Source: Rhodanobacteraceae bacterium (lineage in GTDB: Bacteria; Pseudomonadota; Gammaproteobacteria; Xanthomonadales; Ahniellaceae). From it: DNA of 64,000 bases. Location of the stretch: positions 1 through 64,000 of the forward strand of contig JADJFT010000006.1 in the NCBI GenBank assembly GCA_016708465.1, written 5' to 3'. The notes under the pieces were generated by a model. That model saw nothing but the letters and a program-made list of their open reading frames with translations. It made no database searches and had not been told where the DNA came from. Shown in pieces: positions 55,407-63,147 of this stretch. Each line of letters opens with the position of its first letter. Within the stretch, counting starts at the first letter, position 1. A program made the position numbers and the translations under genes.

Positions 55407-55475
55407 GCGGCCTCCTTGGCTGCGGATCGGGGCCCGCAGCCTAAGGGATGTTTGTAACGCAATGCAAACGCGTAA

Positions 55476-56489
55476 TCAGAACCCGCGATCACCCGAGAGA
55501 ATGCCGCCGAGGCCGCCGAGGACTGAGCCTTCTTCCTTCGAGCCGCCGCGCTGGTAGGCTGCAGCGAACATGCGGCCGGCCATGCGCGAGAACGGCAGTG
55601 ATTGCATCCAGACGTGGCCTGGGCCGGTCATTTGCGCGAGGAACACGCCTTCGCCACCGAACAGCATCGACTTCACGCCGCCGACCGGAATCACGTCGAA
55701 CTGGACGTTGCTGGTCATCGCGACGACGCAGCCGGTATCGACTTCAAGGCGTTCGCCGGCCGCGAGTTCGCGTTCGACGATCGTGCCACCGGCATGCACA
55801 AACACCAGGCCATCGCCTTCGAGCTTCTGCATGATGAAGCCTTCGCCACCAAACAGTGCGGTCATGATCGCCTGCTCGAAGAAGATGCCGATCCACACGC
55901 CGCGCGCCGCACACAGGAACGAGTCTTTCTGGCAGATGATCTTGCCGCCGTAGTTGGTCAGCGTGAACGGAATGATGGTGCCCGGATACGGCGCCGCGAA
56001 TGCGGCCGTGGCCTTGCCGCTGGTGCCGCTATGCGTGAACACGGTGGTGAACAGCGACTCTCCGGTGATGACGCGCTTACCGGCGCCGAGCAACTTGTCC
56101 ATGAAGCTGCCGCTCGCCGACTGCGTCGAACCGTCACCAAACACCGTGTCCATGCGCACGACCGGTTGCTTGTACATCAGCGCACCCGCTTCAGCGACCG
56201 CGCTCTCGCCGGGGTCGAGTTCGATTTCGACGAACTGCATGTCCGACCCGAAGATCTTGTAGTCGATCTCGTCGGCGCGCTGCAGTGCGCCGGCTGCCGG
56301 CGGCGGCGGCGCCGTCATTGCATGCGAACTCGATGCTGCGAGTTCGGCGCATTTGCTGATCGGAATCCACTCGGCGAACCCCTGTCGCCAGCAATGACCG
56401 CCTGGATTAGTACTCGCCTGCGCCACTGCTGCGGCATGGTCGAGCGGACCCATTTGTTGTCCGTTGTAGCTCAGGAACCATTGGTGCAT
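55476..56489 (-). CDS. GYF_2-AIM24 fusion protein (TIGR00266-like)
   Basis: The 337-residue protein starts at ATG 56489 after GGAGAAGACGAC. Residues 3-50 form a GYF_2/DUF4339 domain (WFLSYNGQQMGPLDHAAAVA ... WIPISKCAEL), a bacterial peptide-binding module. A Pro/Ala linker follows and then the AIM24/TIGR00266 beta-rich domain (YKIFGSDMQFVEIELDPGES near 80; FGGEGFIMQKLEGDGLVFVH) that has Gly-rich repeats to the end. The function of AIM24-like proteins in bacteria is not known. It has no signal peptide. Longer upstream readings pass through the repeats at 56518 and are rejected. Confidence 0.82.
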   Translation of the reverse strand: MHQWFLSYNGQQMGPLDHAAAVAQASTNPGGHCWRQGFAEWIPISKCAELAASSSHAMTAPPPPAAGALQRADEIDYKIFGSDMQFVEIELDPGESAVAEAGALMYKQPVVRMDTVFGDGSTQSASGSFMDKLLGAGKRVITGESLFTTVFTHSGTSGKATAAFAAPYPGTIIPFTLTNYGGKIICQKDSFLCAARGVWIGIFFEQAIMTALFGGEGFIMQKLEGDGLVFVHAGGTIVERELAAGERLEVDTGCVVAMTSNVQFDVIPVGGVKSMLFGGEGVFLAQMTGPGHVWMQSLPFSRMAGRMFAAAYQRGGSKEEGSVLGGLGGILSGDRGF

Positions 56490-56517
56490 GTCGTCTTCTC
56501 CAGGGTTGAGTGCGCAA

Positions 56518-56656
56518 TGTAGGAGCGACCCACGGGTCGCGATGCTCCTTTCTTCCGATCGCGATTCCGGGAAAAAATCGCGACCCACGGGTCGCGATGC
56601 TCCTTTCTTCCGATCGCGATTCCGGGAAAAAATCGCGACCCATGGGTCGCTCCTAC
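56518..56656. repeat. REP/BIME-like tandem repeat, two full 55 bp units plus a partial
   Basis: The 55 bp unit starting gcgacccacgggtcgcgatg occurs at 56525 and 56580, with a partial third at 56635. The block is bounded by inverted ends gtaggagcgaccc and gggtcgctcctac. Each unit contains a palindrome cgacccacgggtcg. The GTAGGAGCG...CGC style is that of REP elements mobilised by RAYT transposases. It lies between two minus-strand genes. Confidence 0.85.
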
Positions 56657-56665
56657 GAAATCGGT

Positions 56666-58086
56666 TCAACAGCGTCCGTAGCGGTCTTCGAGGCGGACGA
56701 TGTCGTCCTCACCAAAATAATCACCACACTGCACTTCGATCAAGTGAATATCGTCATCGGTTGGATTCTCAAGACGGTGCAACGTGTCCATCGGGATGTA
56801 CACCGACTCGTTTCGATGCAGCAACTTTTCGTCGACACCGACGCGCACCTTGGCGGTGCCTCGCACCACGGTCCAGTGTTCGCTGCGACGATAATGTTTC
56901 TGCAGCGACAACACTTGGCCGGGCTTGACGGTGAGGCGCTTGACCTTGCAGTCCGGTGCATCTTCGAGCACGGTGTAGCTGCCCCAAGGACGATGCACTG
57001 TCGTATGCAGTTCGGTCGTGCTGTGCTGGCTGCGCTTGAGCGCATCGACGACGTGTTTGACCGACTGCGACTGTTCGCGATGTGCGACCAGCAGCGCATC
57101 TTCGGTGTCGATAATCATCAGGTCGGAGACGCCGACCGCAGCAATGATGCGTTTGCCGCCCTGCACGTAGTTGCGCGCGGCGCCGACGAATACGGCTTCG
57201 CCGAGGCAGCGGTTACCGACTTCGTCACACTCGACCAAATCACTGAGTGCGTTCCACGAACCGATGTCGCTCCAGTCGAAACTCGCCGGCACCACGGCAC
57301 GGTGGCTTGCGCGTTCCATCAGCGCGTAGTCGATCGAGATCTCCGGAATTTGCGCGAAGCGTTCGGGATCAAACACCAAGCTGTCTTCATCGGTGCTGGC
57401 GTCAATGCAGGCTCGCGTCGCCGCGAGTACGTCCGCACAGGTGTGCGCGGCCGTCTCGATCAGCGTGCCGACGCGGAAGCAGAACATGCCGGAATTCCAG
57501 TAAAAGCCACCGGACTCGAGATAACGTGCGGCCGTGGCCTGATCAGGTTTTTCGACGAAGCGCTTGACCTCGAAACCCTCGCTGCCGATTGCCGCGCCGC
57601 GCTCGACGTAGCCATAACCGGTTTCTGCACGGGTCGGCACGACACCAAACGTCGTGAGATAGCCGTTCGCCGCGAGCGTCGCCGCACGCGCAACCGCTTC
57701 CTTGAACGCATCGACATCACGGATCAGATGATCGGAGGCGAGCACCAACATCAAGGCGTCGTCGCCATGCCGTGCTTGAATCTTCAGTGCGGCCGCGATG
57801 ACTGCCGGCGCGGTATTGCGTGCGCTTGGTTCCAGCAAATAGCGCCCGCGTGTCGCCGCGAACTCGGGGTGTTTGGCGTAAGCGTCGCGAGTAATGAAGG
57901 CGTAATCGCGCCCGGTGACGGTGTACACCGGTGCACCCGGTGTCGCCACCGCCAGCGCCCGCACCAAGGTCTTGCCGATCAGCGTGTCGCCGTCCGGCAG
58001 CGTCATGAACGGTTTTGGATACAGCCGACGCGATACCGGCCCAAGCGCGTACCGGCACCGCCGGAAAGAATTACGGGAATCAGCAT
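56666..58086 (-). pseudogene. manC: Mannose-1-phosphate guanylyltransferase / mannose-6-phosphate isomerase, one base missing near the start
   Basis: This bifunctional enzyme makes GDP-mannose for polysaccharides. The start MLIPVILSGGAGTRL at 58086 carries the nucleotide-binding loop. After TRL a base is missing (near 58041), so WPVSRRLYPKPFM is out of frame, and the protein resumes TLPDGDTLIGKTL in the next frame for 440 codons. The rest is intact: SARNTAPAVIAAAL, VEKPDQATAARYL, then the cupin isomerase domain with HRPWGSYTVLED and SLQKHYRRSEHWTVVRGTAK. With one base restored it has 473 residues, normal for ManC. A missing T in a TTG-TGG context suggests assembly error as much as mutation. 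Confidence 0.88.
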
Positions 58087-58168
58087 GCGGACCTTGTCGA
58101 TTCAGTTTCTTGCGAATCGTTGAAGTGGGGACGGCGAATCGTAATGCCAGTGCGCACTCTTGCGTAGC

Positions 58169-59089
58169 TCAGCTTGCCGGCACGACCAAGTTCAAGCGCC
58201 GCTCGGCGACGTGCAGCTGCACGCGCCGACCGGAAACGAAGTCGATGCGGTCGGATTCGATGCCATCGGCAAAAATGACACCGCCTTCGCTCATTTCCGA
58301 AGCGATATCAAGCGGCGTGTTTGCATCGACGATGCCGACGTCGAGCGACGCGGCGGTCGCAACCGAGGGCCAGGGTTCGCGCACGAACCAGGTGAGGCGG
58401 GCTTCGTCGACCTCCGGTAAGTCAAGGTCGAGGCCGCGTTGCTGGACGATTGACCGCGCCCAGCCGGACGCGCCGCTGCCAGTGCTGACGATCACGCCCG
58501 ATGATGAATGGCGTTCTTCGACGGCGCCGGCGCGAAGTCGGTAGCGCGCAGACTGGTGACTGATGTGGCCGATGAAGATTTCGTTCAGCGCAAGCAGACG
58601 CTGGCCATCATCGCAGCGGGCTTCGGCGAGCGTGCGCGCTTCGATGCGCCAGCGCGGATCGCCCTCCAGCGCGTTCGCGGTGAGCGCGGCGACGTGCTCG
58701 GGCGCGTGCCGGCACAACACGCCGTCATAGCGTTCCGGGTCTGGGTTCACGCCAATCGTGTATTGGCCATCGAGGTACTTTGCGACGTTCGCGACCAGAC
58801 CATCCTGGCCGACGATCATCACCAGGTCATCGGCCGAGAACAGGAATCGATCGAGGTCGTGACGCTCGACGCGGGTGTACGGGCGATCTTGCGGAATGCC
58901 CTGCAGCGAGCGACCGAGACCCAGTTCAAGCCGCTCATGCGTGGCCTCGTACCAATCGATGCTTTCACCGGTCGAAGCGAGGATGAACTTCGCCTGCGCA
59001 TAGGTGCCGTAGCGTGCGATCAATTGCTCCAGTGGCGTCGGGCGCGTGATCACGACGACGCGCGCGAGCCGGTGTGGCCGATCGTTCAT
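58169..59089 (-). CDS. NAD(+)/NADH kinase-fold protein
   Basis: The 306-residue protein starts MNDRPHRLARVVVITRPTPL at ATG 59089. The NAD-kinase/diacylglycerol-kinase fold is seen from VMIVGQDGLVANVAKYLDGQ near 100 (GGDG motif changed to GQDG), LALNEIFIGHISHQSARYRL (substrate NE motif) and VSTGSGASGWARSIVQ near 215, the counterpart of the NAD-kinase STPTGSTAY loop. It is therefore a kinase-like protein with an altered first motif, and its substrate is unknown. It overlaps the SPFH gene by 4 bp. A long upstream extension of the frame is antisense-like and rejected. Confidence 0.72.
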   Translation of the reverse strand: MNDRPHRLARVVVITRPTPLEQLIARYGTYAQAKFILASTGESIDWYEATHERLELGLGRSLQGIPQDRPYTRVERHDLDRFLFSADDLVMIVGQDGLVANVAKYLDGQYTIGVNPDPERYDGVLCRHAPEHVAALTANALEGDPRWRIEARTLAEARCDDGQRLLALNEIFIGHISHQSARYRLRAGAVEERHSSSGVIVSTGSGASGWARSIVQQRGLDLDLPEVDEARLTWFVREPWPSVATAASLDVGIVDANTPLDIASEMSEGGVIFADGIESDRIDFVSGRRVQLHVAERRLNLVVPAS

Positions 59090-60129
59090 TTCGACTCGGG
59101 CGGATTGCCAAGCCACTCGCGGAAATGCTGAGCGAGCAGGTCTGGCGTGATGTTCAGATGCCCGATCGAGGTGATGTGCTCGGCGAAGCGCGCCATCACG
59201 ATGCCGGATGCAGTCTGGCTCGGCGTATTGCGCCAGATCTCGTGATAGGTGGCGGTTTCCTCCATGCGTGCTGCTGCCATTACGCGTTGTGACTCGGCAG
59301 CCGCTTGCGCCGTCACCGCCTGCCGCTTGGCCTCGGCTTCGGCAATGGCGTGCAGGCGCGAAATTTCGCTGCGCGTCTTTTCGGCGTCGGCGGCGGCGCT
59401 TTGGCGAACTTGATTCAGGGCGTTGTCGCCACGTTGCTTGATCAACAACTCCTGCTTGCGCTCCAGTTCCAGCTCGGTTGCCAATTCGTTTTCCTTGATC
59501 GCGCGCTCCTTTTCCACCGCCTGTGCACGGCGCTGAAAGATGGCTTCGTCGGCCTTGGCCTGAATCGATTCGCGCGCTGGGGTTTGTAGTGCTTTTTCGA
59601 CATCGGCCATCGGCGCGAGCTGGTCGATCACGACATTGACCAACGCGAGACCCATCGCCGCGATCTCGCTGTCGGCGCGAAACGCCTTCATCAGCGCTTC
59701 GCGAATGGCATCGGAGCCGCGATTCAGCGCTTCCTCTAGCGTTGCGGCAGCGAGATAACTGCGCGTCGGCGGCAAGGCGCGCTGCGACCACAGCGTCGCC
59801 AGCGCGTCCAGCGGGCGTTGCACCCAGGTGCCGGTATCGGCACCGATCGAGAAGTTCACGCGCGAACACGCAACCGCGGGGTCAGCGACGCGATAGACGA
59901 CCGTGCACTGCACCTTCAGCGCCTGAAAATCACGCGAGCGTTCGTTCAGTACGAAGGTCGTCGCGATGTCCTCCACGGGTACTTCGGCCAGTGCTGCAGA
60001 CAGCGGCAAGAACCAGTACGCCAGCCCGGCGCCGGAGCGCTTCACGCGACCGTTCTGGAAATGCAGTACGAACTGGTTGGGTTCGGCGCGCAAATGCCGA
60101 ACCATGCCGTATTTGCTGATCGTCGCCAT
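59086..60129 (-). CDS. SPFH/band-7 domain protein without membrane anchor
   Basis: The 347-residue protein has an SPFH domain at residues about 15-185 (HLRAEPNQFVLHFQNGRVKR, GLAYWFLPLSAALAEVPVED) followed by a long Glu/Ala/Arg-rich coiled coil (about 190-300: AQAVEKERAIKENELATELE). No hydrophobic anchor precedes the SPFH domain, unlike stomatin or flotillin. It is ATGA-coupled to the NAD-kinase-like gene, so the pair probably acts together. Function unknown. Confidence 0.85.
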   Translation of the reverse strand: MATISKYGMVRHLRAEPNQFVLHFQNGRVKRSGAGLAYWFLPLSAALAEVPVEDIATTFVLNERSRDFQALKVQCTVVYRVADPAVACSRVNFSIGADTGTWVQRPLDALATLWSQRALPPTRSYLAAATLEEALNRGSDAIREALMKAFRADSEIAAMGLALVNVVIDQLAPMADVEKALQTPARESIQAKADEAIFQRRAQAVEKERAIKENELATELELERKQELLIKQRGDNALNQVRQSAAADAEKTRSEISRLHAIAEAEAKRQAVTAQAAAESQRVMAAARMEETATYHEIWRNTPSQTASGIVMARFAEHITSIGHLNITPDLLAQHFREWLGNPPESK

Positions 60130-60177
60130 TCATTCGACTCCGTGGGGATGGCGCTGATCGTAGATGCTTCGTGGCGA

Positions 60178-60792
60178 TCAGGCGACTTCCACACCCCGAT
60201 AGAACTTCCGTGTCGCGAGTGCGAGCAGGTGCTGGTCTTCGGGCGTGTCGCCGTGGGCATGAATTTCGGCGTAGGCGGAAAAGTCGAATCGTTCGCACAC
60301 GTGGCGAGCTTTTTCGGCGAGCACGTTCTGCGCACCGACGTAGCGTCCTGTGAGGCGGCCGTCGCGGACTTCCAGCGTCGACGCGATCAGGTCGAGCCCG
60401 TGTTCGGCGCACCAGTGCTTGAGGTAGACGTCGTAGGCGCCGGACACGACCACGACGGTGTCGCCGCTCGCGCGATGCGCGGCGATACGCGTCATCATTT
60501 CCGGGCGCAGTACGCCCGGAAGTACGTCGCGTGCGAAGGCTTTTGCCTTGGCTTCGTAGTCGGTGACCGTCATACCGCGAAAACCTGCACGTGCAATTGC
60601 TGCGCGGATCGCCGTGCCGCTGACCCAGCCGAGCCGATAGCCGATCACCATCGGCATCAAGATCAGTTTGCCGAGTCGCAGCCGCCACTTCGGTACCGCG
60701 TAGTGCACGAAGTCCGGCAACATCTCCCGCGTCGTGATCGTGCCGTCGAAGTCGAACAGGGCAAGGACGTGCCCGCGACCGGGCGCATTCAT
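60178..60792 (-). CDS. HAD-IB (SerB-like) phosphatase
   Basis: The 204-residue haloacid-dehalogenase hydrolase has motif I FDFDGTITTREML, motif II VVVSGAYDVYL (Ser after VVV), a Lys in NVLAEKARHV and motif III HGDTPEDQHLL, the set of subfamily IB such as phosphoserine phosphatase. A basic stretch KWRLRLGKLILMPMV near residue 40 may contact membranes, as in the lysophospholipid or PlsC-linked HAD-IB proteins. The substrate is not clear. The start overlaps the rmlD stop by 4 bp, so it is cotranscribed with the rhamnose genes. Confidence 0.85.
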   Translation of the reverse strand: MNAPGRGHVLALFDFDGTITTREMLPDFVHYAVPKWRLRLGKLILMPMVIGYRLGWVSGTAIRAAIARAGFRGMTVTDYEAKAKAFARDVLPGVLRPEMMTRIAAHRASGDTVVVVSGAYDVYLKHWCAEHGLDLIASTLEVRDGRLTGRYVGAQNVLAEKARHVCERFDFSAYAEIHAHGDTPEDQHLLALATRKFYRGVEVA

Positions 60793-61703
60793 GCGTTCAA
60801 TTCACCCATCGCCCGCGCCAATCCCTCGGTCCAATCCGGCAACGCGAGGCCGAAGGTCGACTGTAGCTTTGACGTGTCGAGTACGGAGTAGGCCGGGCGC
60901 ACGGCTTTGGTCGGGAATTCGGCCGTGGTGATTGCCACGACTTCGGGTTTGCGTTCGATCAGGCCGCTGCCGTGGGCGAGTTCGATGATTCGGCTCGCGA
61001 AGCCATGCCAGTTGGTGTGGCCATTTGCGGTGAGGTGATAAGTGCCGAAGCGCGCGTCGTCGTTCGCGGCGTTGCGCAGCGCATACAGGACCAATGCCGT
61101 GGTTTGCGCGATCAGGCGCGCCGGCGTCGGGGTGCCGATCTGGTCGGCGACGACGGTCAAGCGTTCGCGTTCGCGCGCGAGGCGCAGCATGGTGCGCAGG
61201 AAGTTCGTGCCGCGCGGGCCATAGACCCACGCGGTGCGAAAGATCAAGTGCGCGGCAGCGGATTCGCGCAAAGCGGTTTCACCTGCGAGCTTGCTGCGAC
61301 CGTAAGCGCTGAGCGGCGCGGTGCTGGCGTCTTCGCGCCACGGTAAGGTGGCGGTGCCGTTGAACACGTAGTCGGTCGAGTAGTGCACGACGCGGGAACC
61401 GACACGCTTCGCCGCAGTTCCGATGACGGTCAAGGCATCGCCATTGATGCGATGTGCGAGATCTGGCTCGGCTTCGGCGTGGTCAACGGCGGTGTAGGCG
61501 GCCGCATTCACGATCCAGTTCGGTCGCGTCGTCTCGATCAAGGCATCCAGCGCGGCATGATCTCCGAGATCGCAGCGCGCGCAGTCGATTCCTCCGGGCA
61601 GCAAGCCCGTGCGAGTCGTCGCCACGATGCGGCCGATCGGCGCCAGCGCGCGATGCAGTTCGAAGCCGACTTGGCCGTCGGCGCCGAGCAGCAGGATCGT
61701 CAT
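60789..61703 (-). CDS. rmlD: dTDP-4-dehydrorhamnose reductase
   Basis: This 304-residue SDR enzyme catalyses the last step of dTDP-L-rhamnose synthesis. The Rossmann motif is MTILLLGADGQVGFEL, the catalytic Tyr-x-x-x-Lys is in LSAYGRSKLAGE, and VHYSTDYVFNGTATLPWRED is the RmlD signature. It is complete. It overlaps rmlC upstream and the HAD gene downstream by 4 bp each. Confidence 0.97.
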   Translation of the reverse strand: MTILLLGADGQVGFELHRALAPIGRIVATTRTGLLPGGIDCARCDLGDHAALDALIETTRPNWIVNAAAYTAVDHAEAEPDLAHRINGDALTVIGTAAKRVGSRVVHYSTDYVFNGTATLPWREDASTAPLSAYGRSKLAGETALRESAAAHLIFRTAWVYGPRGTNFLRTMLRLARERERLTVVADQIGTPTPARLIAQTTALVLYALRNAANDDARFGTYHLTANGHTNWHGFASRIIELAHGSGLIERKPEVVAITTAEFPTKAVRPAYSVLDTSKLQSTFGLALPDWTEGLARAMGELNA

Positions 61704-62256
61704 GCCGAATACACCGGCAGGCGCGCCTCGGGAATATCGGCGAGCAACGGTGCCTTGGTGTCCTTGTCCGACAAGGACGGCGCGGCGACCGGCCAGTCGA
61801 TCGCCAGTGCGGCATCGTTCCAGCGCAGGCTCGCATCGGCGGCGCGGTCATACGGCGTCGTCACGAGGTAGTGGAACAGCGCGTGTTCGCTGGTGACGAC
61901 AAAGCCATGGGCAAAACCCGGTGGCACCCACATCTGGCGCTTGTTCTCGGCCGACAGCACGGCGGCGGTCCAGTGTCCGAACGTCGGCGAACCACGGCGG
62001 ATATCGACGGCGACGTCATAGACCTCGCCTTCGAGCACGCTGACCAGTTCCCCTGCGGATTTGGCCATTGGTAATGCAGGCCACGCAAGACGCCATTCGC
62101 CGAGCGCGACATGTTCGTCTGCACCACATCGAAGTCGAGACCATGCTCGGCATAGCGCGCGCGATTCCAGCCTTCGTAGAAGTAGCCGCGGGCATCACCG
62201 AAAACGTCGGGCTCGATCAGCTTGACGTCCGTCAACGTCGTCGCGATGACACGCAT
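61700..62256 (-). pseudogene. rmlC: dTDP-4-dehydrorhamnose 3,5-epimerase, single-base frameshift
   Basis: RmlC epimerises dTDP-4-keto-6-deoxyglucose, the third step of dTDP-rhamnose synthesis. The first frame reads MRVIATTLTDVKLIEPDVFG, DARGYFYEGWN and RGLHYQWPNPQG. One base is then missing near 62055 (expected PQGKLVSVLEGEV), and the second frame continues LVSVLEGEVYDVAVDIRRGS, PPGFAHGFVV to a stop at 61700. With one base restored the protein is 185 residues, normal for RmlC, and the cupin His and Tyr residues are present. The flanking genes are intact, so this may be an assembly error. Confidence 0.9.
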
Positions 62257-63134
62257 CAGCGCACGCCCTCACCGCGGGCAACGCGTGCGAGATAGTCGCC
62301 GTAGCCGGACTTGGCCAGCGGTGCGGCGATACGTAGCAGTTGTTCGGCGTCGATCCAGCCGTTCTGGAAGGCGATTTCTTCCGGGCAGCAGACGCGCAAT
62401 CCCTGACGCGAGACGATCGTTTCAATGAAGTTGCCGGCCTCGATCAAGGATTCATGCGTGCCGGTATCCAGCCATGCATAGCCGCGGCCGAGTTTCTCGC
62501 AGCGCAGCTGGCCGTGTTCGAGATAGACCTTGTTGAGATCGGTAATTTCCAGTTCGCCGCGTGGCGAGGGCTTCAGCGCGGCGGCATAGTCGCTGGCTTG
62601 ACCATCGTAGAAATACAACCCAGTAACAGCGTAGTTCGACTTCGGCTGTTTCGGCTTTTCGTCGAGGCTGAGCACGCGCCCGTCGGCATCGAACTCGGCG
62701 ACGCCGTAGCGCTCCGGGTCTCTCACGTAGTAGCCGAACACGGTGGCACCCACGGTTTGCGCCGCAGCACGGCGCAACACATCGGTGAGTCCATGGCCGT
62801 AAAAAATATTGTCGCCGAGCACCAGGCAGGACGGCTTGCCAGCGACGAATTCGCGGCCGATCAAATAGGCCTGCGCCAAGCCATCTGGACTCGGCTGCAC
62901 CGCGTATTGGATATTCATACCCCAGATCGACCCATCACCGAGCAGGCGCTGGAATAACTCCTGTTCGTGCGGTGTATTGATGATCAATACATCGCGGATA
63001 CCCGCCAGCATCAGCACGCTGAGCGGGTAGTAGATCATCGGCTTGTCGTACACCGGCAGCAGTTGCTTGCTGACCGCAATCGTCAGCGGATGCAGTCGTG
63101 TGCCGGCGCCGCCGGCGAGGATGATGCCTTTCAT
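62256..63134 (-). CDS. rmlA: Glucose-1-phosphate thymidylyltransferase
   Basis: The 292-residue enzyme makes dTDP-glucose from dTTP and glucose-1-phosphate, the first step of dTDP-rhamnose synthesis. Motifs: MKGIILAGGAGTRLHPLTIA, SKQLLPVYDKPMIYYPLSVL, LVLGDNIFYGHGL and EITDLNKVYLE. ATG 63134 has AAGGACTCTGC before it; the longer frame to 63323 overlaps rmlB and is rejected. The stop overlaps the rmlC start (ATGA). Confidence 0.98.
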   Translation of the reverse strand: MKGIILAGGAGTRLHPLTIAVSKQLLPVYDKPMIYYPLSVLMLAGIRDVLIINTPHEQELFQRLLGDGSIWGMNIQYAVQPSPDGLAQAYLIGREFVAGKPSCLVLGDNIFYGHGLTDVLRRAAAQTVGATVFGYYVRDPERYGVAEFDADGRVLSLDEKPKQPKSNYAVTGLYFYDGQASDYAAALKPSPRGELEITDLNKVYLEHGQLRCEKLGRGYAWLDTGTHESLIEAGNFIETIVSRQGLRVCCPEEIAFQNGWIDAEQLLRIAAPLAKSGYGDYLARVARGEGVR

Positions 63135-63147
63135 GCAGAGTCCTTGG

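Noticed and set aside
56518..56656. CRISPR-like repeat array
   Set aside because: Only two full units directly abut each other with no unique spacers, and the unit is palindromic and REP-like; no cas genes are nearby.
59090..59869. 260-codon N-terminal extension of the NAD-kinase-like gene
   Set aside because: It reads antisense-like low-complexity sequence through the SPFH gene, which is clearly coding in another frame; the ATG at 59089 overlaps the SPFH stop as expected.
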